DNA of 10,903 nucleotides from Veillonellaceae bacterium (GTDB lineage Bacteria > Bacillota_C > Negativicutes > UBA1444): the NCBI GenBank assembly GCA_012798135.1, contig JAAZNU010000359.1, positions 1 to 10,903 on the forward strand, written 5' to 3'. Under the pieces are notes generated by a model, which was not told the origin of the DNA, made no database searches, and saw only the letters and a list, made by a program, of their open reading frames with translations. Position 1 is the first letter of the stretch. Each line of letters begins with the position of its first letter. Of this stretch, positions 4,274-10,903 are shown piece by piece. The position numbers were made by a program, and so were the translations under genes.

Positions 4274-6810
4274 ATGAAAATTTGAAAGATCCATTGGAGT
4301 CAATTACCGTAAGCGAATTAGTTAGTTTAAGTCATAACAAAGATGAGGATATTAATACTACTATCAAAAAGTATCTTACAGACTATGTATCTATCGTTGT
4401 GCCGCCCCTCTTTAAAGAGGCCGGAAGGTTAGATGCAAAATATAAGCGTGCATTGAGTTATCCAGCACATATTGTCACAGCGGTATTTACTGGTTCAATA
4501 TTATATATTTATGATCGCATGTCTACAGGACAAAAACCGCCTCAGGCACATGATATAAAGTTGCTTTGCACAGCACTCACGCTTCATGACGTAAACAAAT
4601 ACTGGAACGAATCAACCGGCAAAAGCCATTCAGGAAATTATTATAAATTAATTCGGGATTATTTTGAAGCTGATCCCTTTGACCTTAAGAGCTATTTCCC
4701 TGATTGGACCTCTGAAATCGAGGAAATAGCTTTTCTGGTCCAACACGCGCAGGAATCAGATGACGCTCAGCATGAAACCAGACTTTCTCAGCCGAAATAT
4801 GCAAAGCTTTTGCCATATGTAAAAGTAGGCGATAAAGTTGCAAGCTTGGGGAAAGAAGAAAATCCTTTGCATGAGATTCATAGGCGTTTAAAGAACGAAG
4901 GGCACGATGTGCATATTATGCTATTGCCTGAGATGCCTCAGCAGCTTCTCTCACAAATTGTTTATAGAAGTGCTAAGAAACTATTGTCAATAGATGCTGT
5001 TCCTCTTCTTATATCAACTCAAGGTATTCTTTATCTATCCCCTAACAAAATATTTATTGATAATATAAAATTTAGAGGATTAATATCTGATGAACTTGTG
5101 AGAAATACAAATGCAAAGCCGGATCTAACGGATCGAAAATTTGACTTGAGGCCTCTTCTCTCGATCCCACTTAGTAAAGAGGATCGCTTCTCCGTCTATG
5201 TTAAATCGGTTCGTGAAAAGACGGAAGCCGGTCTTCTGAGCGTTCTTGGAAAGACAACTTACCCCCAAGATGAGAGGCTGCAGGAAGCAATAGCTTGTAT
5301 CACATATTCCATATACAATGATAAAAAAGGGAGCGATTGGTCCAGGTTCCCTGAGTTAGAGAAATTTATAGGCAAAAAAGAATTAAATGATGAATTGAAA
5401 AAGATAGGTAAAATCAGAGCGAATTTTGCATCCCAAGAGGGAATCGGCGGACAGAAATGCAAGCCCTACGCAGTTCATGAATTAATTCAAAATCATAACA
5501 TGTTTAGGGATTCCCTAGAGTTGCTTCACAATAAGTTGAGAGAATTTATTTTATCTAATTTAGATAATGAGGCTTCTGCGTTGGATTCAATTGTAAATTT
5601 TGTTTGTGCTCACAATAGAGAGATCTCAAATGGCTTGATTGTGGAAAAGACACCAAAAGGAAACAAAGACATTTGCTTCAAATGTGGTGCTGTAGCTGAA
5701 AGAGAATATAAACCAGGAAAGCATTTCTTGCAATCAGGGGGCTATACCAGAAGGGCCACCGTTAATGATCAATATAAGCGCGAATGTGACATCTGCCAAA
5801 TAGAACATTTGTTGATCGACCGTCTGCTCGAAAAGAGCGAACTTAAAGTTTCAGATGATATAATTTTCTTCTATTTTTATTTTGACACAGTTTTTGTCAA
5901 CATCGATCCATTTCAGGATCAGATGAGCAAGGTCGAGATAAGCGTCAAAGGAACAAAAACTGAAAAGCTCGGTTTGAATTTCAGGCTTGGAGACTTTGCA
6001 ACGCCATTTCATATTGAACCGCTGGCCATCAGACTCCCAAAGAGACAACCTGAGCAATCAAGCAAGAGTACTCGCAGAGCACGTGCCATTCATACGGCCA
6101 TAAAAGCCTGCTTGGAATGCGGATGCAAGTGCGTCGTGACCTCGCCGTACACACTTATGCGGACATACGACGATATATTCTATAACGAACGGCCAAAAGT
6201 TCTTGAGAAGACCATGGGAATTGATCGCATCCGAAATTTTAAGGAAGCAAAGGTCAAGGACCTGCAATTGGATTTCATTAATCAATTCGATGGCATGAAA
6301 GGATTGTATCGAGTACAACGATTTCAACCAATCACAGTAATACCCTATGTGAAGAGAGAGGTTGAAAACTTCGAGAGATGGGTGAACAATAAGGGCGACT
6401 ATTTGGCTGAGCTATTCGGAGATGAAAATATGAATATGAAAGAAATTGCTGAAAAAGGAGTCAATCTTTTTGGCAAGCACAAATTCACCGGGTCCTATAA
6501 AAGGGTGAAGATATTCAGGACTGCCTTGGATTCATTGATGGGCGCAAAAGCGCAGCAATATCCTGATGACGAGGCGATTAAATTCGCTGCTGCTGAAGTT
6601 TGGAAAGATGTACTGCGAGAACAATTTAGCAAAAAGAAGGGGAAGGATATACCTACGGAGTGTCTGGACTATGTCAACAGCATTGTGAATTATCTAAAAG
6701 AGCATGGCTTATGGAGTGTTAAAAAGATATCTCAGTGGGGGAATTCATTGGCGGATGTTTATGAGTTCGAATATATTCAAATATCACGAGCAAAAGGTGA
6801 TGAAAATTGA
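4270..6810 (+). CDS. cas10d: Cas10d (Csc3), type I-D large subunit with HD nuclease domain
   Basis: This 846-residue protein is the large subunit of the type I-D Cascade. The N-terminal HD domain looks intact: H67 (YPAHIV), H106-D107 (LTLHDVNKYW), H159 (VQHAQ) and D188 (VGDKVA). In type I-D this domain, not Cas3, cuts DNA. A zinc-finger-like set C469-x2-C472 and C506-x2-C509 follows, then hydrophobic palm-like strands (IIFFYFYFDTVFVNID, 531-546). No GGDD cyclase motif is present, the nearest acidic pair being TYDD at 632-635, so cyclic oligoadenylate synthesis is not expected. The C-terminal part (about 720-846) is helix-rich and probably corresponds to the Cas11d small subunit. The ATG overlaps the cas6 stop (ATGA). 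The 5' part of the gene is markedly A+T-rich (15 G/C in 60 bases at 4321-4380). Confidence 0.93.
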   Translation: MNENLKDPLESITVSELVSLSHNKDEDINTTIKKYLTDYVSIVVPPLFKEAGRLDAKYKRALSYPAHIVTAVFTGSILYIYDRMSTGQKPPQAHDIKLLCTALTLHDVNKYWNESTGKSHSGNYYKLIRDYFEADPFDLKSYFPDWTSEIEEIAFLVQHAQESDDAQHETRLSQPKYAKLLPYVKVGDKVASLGKEENPLHEIHRRLKNEGHDVHIMLLPEMPQQLLSQIVYRSAKKLLSIDAVPLLISTQGILYLSPNKIFIDNIKFRGLISDELVRNTNAKPDLTDRKFDLRPLLSIPLSKEDRFSVYVKSVREKTEAGLLSVLGKTTYPQDERLQEAIACITYSIYNDKKGSDWSRFPELEKFIGKKELNDELKKIGKIRANFASQEGIGGQKCKPYAVHELIQNHNMFRDSLELLHNKLREFILSNLDNEASALDSIVNFVCAHNREISNGLIVEKTPKGNKDICFKCGAVAEREYKPGKHFLQSGGYTRRATVNDQYKRECDICQIEHLLIDRLLEKSELKVSDDIIFFYFYFDTVFVNIDPFQDQMSKVEISVKGTKTEKLGLNFRLGDFATPFHIEPLAIRLPKRQPEQSSKSTRRARAIHTAIKACLECGCKCVVTSPYTLMRTYDDIFYNERPKVLEKTMGIDRIRNFKEAKVKDLQLDFINQFDGMKGLYRVQRFQPITVIPYVKREVENFERWVNNKGDYLAELFGDENMNMKEIAEKGVNLFGKHKFTGSYKRVKIFRTALDSLMGAKAQQYPDDEAIKFAAAEVWKDVLREQFSKKKGKDIPTECLDYVNSIVNYLKEHGLWSVKKISQWGNSLADVYEFEYIQISRAKGDEN
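6418..6424 (+). promoter_or_regulatory. Internal Shine-Dalgarno-like site in cas10d
   Basis: GGAGATG, one mismatch from GGAGGTG, lies 5 nt before the in-frame ATG at 6430. Spacing is the same as for the cas10d and csc2 starts in this operon. It is the best-placed internal initiation site I found in the last third of cas10d. Confidence 0.4.
6430..6810 (+). CDS. cas11d: Putative Cas11d small subunit translated from inside cas10d
   Basis: Initiation at ATG 6430, in the cas10d frame, would yield 126 residues, MNMKEIAEKGVNL to the cas10d C-terminus. The product is charged and helix-rich with few strands, as expected for a Cascade small subunit. A second ATG two codons on (6436) could also serve. 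Internal translation of the small subunit from the 3' end of cas10d is established for other type I-D systems, and no separate small-subunit gene exists between cas6 and cas4 here. The specific start is inferred from the GGAGATG at 6418-6424. Alternatives such as ATG 6214 (198 residues) or GTG 6382 (143 residues) have weaker upstream sequences. Confidence 0.42.
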   Translation: MNMKEIAEKGVNLFGKHKFTGSYKRVKIFRTALDSLMGAKAQQYPDDEAIKFAAAEVWKDVLREQFSKKKGKDIPTECLDYVNSIVNYLKEHGLWSVKKISQWGNSLADVYEFEYIQISRAKGDEN

Positions 6811-7874
6811 ACTGGATTGATATTAAGCGCGGCATACCTGATGAAGGGTTTGCTCCCAAGTACGAGATTTATCGAAGAGCTAGACCGACGATCACACTCA
6901 TCGTCCTCAGGACTGTGACTGATCCAATTCTCTTTAGAAGCACTGATCCGGAGAGAGCAGAAACACAGATATTCAGCGGTGTTATTCATGCACAGGTAAA
7001 CGGAGAAAAATTTGTCAGCAAGGAGCGATTGACAGGATTAAACCTCTGCAGGGAATTGGACAAGGATGAGAACATAATAGCTAAAGAATATACCTACAAT
7101 GAGCCGATAAACAGCCTGCCCAAATCTCAGACGGCTGATATGTTGACATACGGCCTTGCCGGTACGGTCTCAGGAGCTACGTTCTCTCAGAAGAGCCATG
7201 TGATTGAGGGCTATACTTACAGCTTAGAGTCATATGACCTAATGAACCGTGAGGCTCATAACGCCCTCTACGAAAGCGGAACTATGCGGAATGAGAAAGG
7301 AGAACAATCTGAGAGCTTCTTCCATCCCGTAAAAGTGCAGCCGAACACGCACTTTGTGCATTTTATCACTTTGGAGGCAGGAACCAAAGAGATGCTGCTT
7401 TACGTAGTTCACAACATACTCAATACAGGAAGGTATGGGGCTCGGGAAACCCGAACTGGCAGAAATATGAAGAACGAGATAGTTGGAGCAATAACGTCTT
7501 CAGGAGACAGCGGCCTGAGCTGTGGGGAGATGATCAATGATCACATATCTGGTGGAAAGACTGAACTAAGTAGGGAGGACATAATTAAAGCTATCTCAGA
7601 GTACATCAACACACATAAAAGGGCAGATTGGAAGATATATTATGCCGAAGAGTTCAAGCTAGATGGAGGCATTGAGTTCCCTGAATGGATGAAAAATTTA
7701 ATATCTATCGCATCCCGCCAGAAGAAAGAAGACTTAGATATTCTCAGAAGTGCCCTCGAAACCATAAGAAATGAGGGCTTAGACGCAGTTGAAAAGAAAG
7801 GCAAACCAGATACCACAGTGAATGATGCTGCTCAGAGCAAGTTGGATGTGGTAGATGAAGAAAAGACGGCCTGA
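6807..7874 (+). CDS. csc2: Csc2 (Cas7-type backbone subunit of type I-D Cascade)
   Basis: This 355-residue RAMP protein would polymerise along the crRNA as the backbone of the effector complex. The segment LNTGRYGARETRTGRNMKNE (205-224) with the following IVGAI matches the conserved Csc2 region. The N-terminal YEIYRRARPTITLIVLRTVTDPI contains the first RNA-fold strand. Residues 325 to the end form a low-complexity charged tail (VEKKGKPDTT...DVVDEEKTA), probably disordered. The start is a TTG at 6807 that overlaps the cas10d stop (TTGA). It is supported by GGTGAT at 6796-6801, 5 nt upstream, and by the absence of an in-frame ATG before residue 112. The rare start codon together with overlap suggests strict coupling to cas10d translation. 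Confidence 0.92.
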   Translation: MNWIDIKRGIPDEGFAPKYEIYRRARPTITLIVLRTVTDPILFRSTDPERAETQIFSGVIHAQVNGEKFVSKERLTGLNLCRELDKDENIIAKEYTYNEPINSLPKSQTADMLTYGLAGTVSGATFSQKSHVIEGYTYSLESYDLMNREAHNALYESGTMRNEKGEQSESFFHPVKVQPNTHFVHFITLEAGTKEMLLYVVHNILNTGRYGARETRTGRNMKNEIVGAITSSGDSGLSCGEMINDHISGGKTELSREDIIKAISEYINTHKRADWKIYYAEEFKLDGGIEFPEWMKNLISIASRQKKEDLDILRSALETIRNEGLDAVEKKGKPDTTVNDAAQSKLDVVDEEKTA

Positions 7875-7886
7875 TTGGTGAGTGAT

Positions 7887-8633
7887 ATGGAGACTACAAC
7901 ATATCGAGCCACACTTCATTCGCCTCTTTTTTATTCCAGTACTGAGGGCGTTTTGATTAGTGCTGATCGTATTCTCAGTAGTATAGCCCTCACCTATTCA
8001 CTGGCATATAGCCTTGGTCTTCTCGATAAGAGCTTCCTCCTCTACGGGGATGAAGCCATCAACCATAATTACAGTGAGCTTGCAAGAACGGGCATATTTG
8101 TAAGCGATGGTAAACCTCTCGAGGTTAGCTTTAAAGAGGAGACCTTTAAGAGCACGGAATACCTTTCTGAAAGAAGCTTGACTGTGACTGTTCCTAGTGG
8201 TGCTGGCGGTAATAAAGGAGACCTTGGCAGATTTTCTAAGACGGATCCTCCGCGGATGGGCAGCGCCTCACCTGCACCAATACATAAAATGAGGAGATAT
8301 ATTGGTCTCGCTCCCGGAAGCATGTTCGAATTAACCGTCTGGTCAAAGCAGCCTCTACCAGATGATATCCTTTTAACCCTTGGGATCCGCAGGAGCGGAG
8401 AGATGCGATTGAGAAAAACCAAGCTTGCCGGTAAAGTTCACTTGAATATGTATATGCTGAAAGAAGTGTACGGTATAGGCGAAATGCCAACGGAAAATAA
8501 AAAAGTTAGCTTGTTTGATATTTATAACGTTTCAGGAAAAATAGTAAGAGGAAGTCATCCAACTAAACAGCATTTCCTGGATGTGGACATCAAATTCATT
8601 AATGATAATCTCATACCTTTGATTTTTGGGTGA
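7887..8633 (+). CDS. csc1: Csc1 (Cas5-type subunit of type I-D Cascade)
   Basis: This 248-residue Cas5 relative would cap the crRNA 5' handle in the I-D complex, next to Cas10d. METTTYRATLHSPLFYSS gives the first strand and loop. The central loop has VPSGAGGNKGDLGRF at 102-116 and PPRMGSASPAPIHKMRRYIG at 121-140, followed by a strand region at MFELTVWSK (146-154). I identify it by these segments, by its size, and by its position directly after csc2. Of the three possible starts (TTG 7875, GTG 7878, ATG 7887) I chose ATG 7887. GGTGA at 7877-7881 lies 5 nt before it, the same arrangement as at csc2. The gap to csc2 is 12 nt. Confidence 0.88.
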   Translation: METTTYRATLHSPLFYSSTEGVLISADRILSSIALTYSLAYSLGLLDKSFLLYGDEAINHNYSELARTGIFVSDGKPLEVSFKEETFKSTEYLSERSLTVTVPSGAGGNKGDLGRFSKTDPPRMGSASPAPIHKMRRYIGLAPGSMFELTVWSKQPLPDDILLTLGIRRSGEMRLRKTKLAGKVHLNMYMLKEVYGIGEMPTENKKVSLFDIYNVSGKIVRGSHPTKQHFLDVDIKFINDNLIPLIFG

Positions 8634-8634
8634 T
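8629..8634 (+). promoter_or_regulatory. Shine-Dalgarno of cas3' embedded in the csc1 stop
   Basis: GGTGAT contains the TGA stop codon of csc1 (8631-8633) and lies 6 nt before the ATG at 8641. The ribosome terminating csc1 would sit on the cas3' initiation site, implying coupling. It also argues against the upstream TTG at 8626, which would lie before its own ribosome binding site. Confidence 0.6.
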
Positions 8635-8640
8635 CAATTG

Positions 8641-10488
8641 ATGGTAGTAGTAGGAGAAGTTCACTTGCCAGTAGTCGATGACATATATGGTCTTTCAAAA
8701 AATGGGAGGTTGAGGGCGTTCCAAAAGGAGTTCATCGACTGCATAAAGGAGGATAATGCAGAAGTCCTTCAGCTTATTGCACCAACGGGTGCTGGCAAGA
8801 CCCTCTGTTTCGAGTACCTCCTAAATGAGGGCAATAAGGTTTTACTTCTTTATCCTACGAACGCTCTGATACAGAGCCAATTGGCTCGCTTTAATGAGAA
8901 AGGCTTTCGCGCCATAAATATATCCTCTAAAATCCTGAAGAAGAAAGGACCCGAGAGAGCACAAGAGCTTTGGGGACTTTTATCCCGATACGATATAATA
9001 TTGACGAATCCAGATATATTTCAGGCAATAATCGGAGCGATGTACATAAATCCAGCGGAAAACCTCATTCAGGTATTCCATCAATTCCAATATGTTATTT
9101 ACGATGAATTTCATGCCTACAGGGAGTTCGAGTTAAGCGGTATCTTAACTCAAATAGCTCTATTCCAAAATATGAGCCATTGCAGAGTGATTTTGAGCAG
9201 TGCAACACCTAAATCCGAGATAGTAGATCTTCTAGGCAGGGTAAGAATCGGAAAGGATAGACATGCTCCTTTGATAAGAAGCATAGTCGCTGAGCCGTGC
9301 TCTGCGGACCAAGGCGATATTATCCGCCATAGAACGAATGTCGAGTTCCACCAAGGGAAAATACTTGATCACCTAGAGCAAGCCGCTCAGGTTCTTTATG
9401 GAATGCTAAAGAATATCAAGGATGACAAACCTCAGATTTTATTTATCTTCGATTCAGTTAAAGATAGCAATAGATTCTTTTCACAATTATATAAAACATA
9501 TCCTGATTTATATAAGTATGCTGAAAAAGACAACGGATATGATACCAACCAGGTTGGAGATGCGCCGATTCTTACCAAGCCCATACTCATCTCCACAAAT
9601 AAAAGTGAAGTTGGGCTCGATTATCCCATAAAGCTGCTTTTCATGGAAGATGGTTTTAGTTTCGACTCATTTGTCCAGCGGTTCGGTCGGGCTGCGCGCC
9701 ACGAACCGGCTGAATGCTACATCTACACTAAGAAAGAAGCAGGACCTATAATCTCTGAAGAATTCATTGAATATAAAAATTTTTTGGATAAAATAAATTA
9801 TATTACTAATCAGTATAATATCAAAACAAAGAGCGTATTTCAGCTTTTCACCTTCAGACAAGCTTTAGCGATAATGGCTTATGCGCGGCGAAGAAAGGAT
9901 CTTATGGCATATTTCGCTGTACAATCTGGCTACAGCTATAAGTTATGGCTTGCATTTTTCTCAATCCTCGATCGGCATAAGCAGGAGGGACTAGCTAATT
10001 ATAACTTGGATAAATTATGTTTACTACTAGCAGACATAAAAGAAGCATGCAAGAGTCTGCGGGGGCGATCTCTACAGTTGCCGGTGATATACCAAAGGGG
10101 TCATGAAATTCGCCAAACCACTTATGATGTTTTGTCCGTTTTAAATAGAGTCCCTGCCGTAATAGAGAATACCGAAGAGGGACTGATCGTTCGAGAGATC
10201 GATGGCAATGGATCAGGCCCGTTTATTAAAGCAATAACAATACCCTATTTTCCAGTGCCAATCAATTATCAGAAGAGAGATGAGCAGTTCAGAGATGAAG
10301 TCAATACAATCGCTGAAGGTGCGCTTGATGTATTCCCTGAAGATCAAAAATATTTTTTACTGTGTTGTGTTCAATCCTTATGCAATGCCATTGAGCCGGA
10401 TAGAATCTTCGTCCCAGAAGAAGTGATCCTCTGGAATGACAAGATTGTGCCATTATCTAAGTTGGCCATGGAGTTCGACAATGACTGA
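8641..10488 (+). CDS. cas3: Cas3' superfamily 2 DNA helicase of type I-D
   Basis: This 615-residue helicase would be recruited by the I-D Cascade after target recognition to unwind DNA. Motif I APTGAGKT is at 47-54, motif II DEFH at 155-158 (in place of DEAH/DEVH, as I recall for I-D Cas3'), motif III SSAT at 186-189, a motif V-like EVGLD at 323-327, and motif VI QRFGRAAR at 346-353. There is no HD nuclease domain, in line with its presence in Cas10d. The C-terminal 250 residues have no motif I can name. The start at ATG 8641 is supported by GGTGAT six bases upstream; TTG 8638 is a less likely alternative. Its 3' end overlaps cas4 by 8 nt. Confidence 0.93.
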   Translation: MVVVGEVHLPVVDDIYGLSKNGRLRAFQKEFIDCIKEDNAEVLQLIAPTGAGKTLCFEYLLNEGNKVLLLYPTNALIQSQLARFNEKGFRAINISSKILKKKGPERAQELWGLLSRYDIILTNPDIFQAIIGAMYINPAENLIQVFHQFQYVIYDEFHAYREFELSGILTQIALFQNMSHCRVILSSATPKSEIVDLLGRVRIGKDRHAPLIRSIVAEPCSADQGDIIRHRTNVEFHQGKILDHLEQAAQVLYGMLKNIKDDKPQILFIFDSVKDSNRFFSQLYKTYPDLYKYAEKDNGYDTNQVGDAPILTKPILISTNKSEVGLDYPIKLLFMEDGFSFDSFVQRFGRAARHEPAECYIYTKKEAGPIISEEFIEYKNFLDKINYITNQYNIKTKSVFQLFTFRQALAIMAYARRRKDLMAYFAVQSGYSYKLWLAFFSILDRHKQEGLANYNLDKLCLLLADIKEACKSLRGRSLQLPVIYQRGHEIRQTTYDVLSVLNRVPAVIENTEEGLIVREIDGNGSGPFIKAITIPYFPVPINYQKRDEQFRDEVNTIAEGALDVFPEDQKYFLLCCVQSLCNAIEPDRIFVPEEVILWNDKIVPLSKLAMEFDND

Positions 10489-10903
10489 ATTCGACCTCCC
10501 CCTCGTTAACACCTCTGATCTCAACCAATACCTCTACTGCCCCCGCCGCCTCTACTACTTAATGTTCTACAACACACAGGGTCTGAACTTCGTCCTGGCC
10601 GAGGGACGCTCGGACCATGCTCACCAAGGCCGTAGGGGCCAATGGTATCGGGAGATGTACCTGAGATCGGAGAAACTCCATCTGCACGGAAAAATCGACC
10701 TCTTGGAGGGAAAGATAAAGTTTACTCCGGTTGAACGTAAACACGGCACTTCCTTTTACGAAAACGACGAGGTCCAGCTCGCTGCCTACTGCATGCTCTT
10801 GGAGGACTATTTGGGCGAGCCGGTACGTATGGGTTACATCTATCTCTTCGGCACAAATGAGCGCTACGCGATTACTATTACGGACTGGCACCGCGAGCGC
10901 GTA
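10481..10903 (+). CDS. cas4: Cas4 RecB-type exonuclease (3' end cut by window edge)
   Basis: The frame is open for 141 codons from ATG 10481 to the last base. YCPRRLYY at about residues 19-26 holds the first cysteine of the iron-sulfur cluster; the other three cysteines would be near the C-terminus, off the window. The PD-(D/E)xK nuclease core shows D80 in the motif HGKID, ERK (ExK) at about 93-95, and the QLAAY (QxxxY) motif after DEV. Cas4 trims prespacers and checks the PAM during spacer acquisition with Cas1-Cas2, which should follow downstream. A weak GGAG at 10470-10473 lies 7 nt before the ATG, and the ATG overlaps the cas3 stop as ATGACTGA. Composition returns to G+C-rich with CTC, TAC and CGC codons, unlike cas3. 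Confidence 0.9.
   Translation, partial: MTEFDLPLVNTSDLNQYLYCPRRLYYLMFYNTQGLNFVLAEGRSDHAHQGRRGQWYREMYLRSEKLHLHGKIDLLEGKIKFTPVERKHGTSFYENDEVQLAAYCMLLEDYLGEPVRMGYIYLFGTNERYAITITDWHRERV

Noticed and set aside
6163..6174. TYDD in Cas10d as a possible GGDD cyclase motif
   Set aside because: It lacks both glycines, and type I-D Cas10 proteins are generally without cyclase activity.
8069..8422. Minus-strand 117-residue open frame within csc1
   Set aside because: It is antisense to a recognisable Csc1 and has no ribosome binding site or family signature; treated as a shadow.
10559..10891. Minus-strand 110-residue open frame within cas4
   Set aside because: The plus strand encodes Cas4 with all expected visible nuclease motifs; the antisense frame is a by-product of G+C-rich codons.

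Overview
The window is archaeal, most probably from a methanogenic euryarchaeon. A Methanothrix/Methanosarcinales-type host is my guess, not something the sequence proves. The reasons are archaeal TATA-like promoters, Shine-Dalgarno sequences of the GGTGAT(C)/GGAGGTG type, heavy use of AGA/AGG arginine codons, a Csa3 regulator, and a DUF6788-type small protein. No CRISPR array, rRNA, tRNA, insertion sequence or phage gene is visible.

Region 1 (1-2561, minus strand) is a compact metal-uptake ABC operon read right to left. It encodes a small Cys-containing DUF6788-like protein, a ZnuA/TroA-like binding lipoprotein, a ZnuC-like ATPase and a ZnuB-like permease that runs off the left edge. All four genes overlap by 4 or 8 nt. 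The promoter region (about 2562-2620) holds a TATA-like box placed for a leaderless mRNA, inside a bulged inverted repeat that could be a metalloregulator operator. A T8 run on the minus strand probably ends the upstream csa3 transcript.

Region 2 (2660-10903) is a type I-D CRISPR-Cas locus. csa3 (CARF-like sensor plus winged HTH) points left. From a shared divergent promoter region an operon points right: cas6 - cas10d (csc3, with an intact HD nuclease) - csc2 (cas7) - csc1 (cas5) - cas3' (helicase without HD) - cas4 (cut by the right edge). The adaptation genes cas1/cas2 and the arrays would be expected beyond position 10903. Together these genes would process crRNA (Cas6), build the I-D Cascade (Cas10d, Csc2, Csc1 and probably a small subunit translated from inside cas10d), recruit the Cas3' helicase and cut the target with the Cas10d HD domain. 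Genes are joined by ATGA/TTGA overlaps or by Shine-Dalgarno sequences embedded in the preceding stop codon.

The points most worth checking are: (a) a good internal ribosome binding site and ATG at 6430 that would yield a 126-residue Cas11d-like small subunit; (b) a sharp fall in G+C exactly at the cas6/cas10d junction and a rise at the cas3/cas4 junction, suggesting that the interference cassette was swapped as a block; (c) four WTTGCA motifs at 10/20/20-bp steps in the csa3-cas6 intergenic region, all on one face of the helix; and (d) a CARF-type regulator next to a Cas10d that lacks the GGDD cyclase motif.
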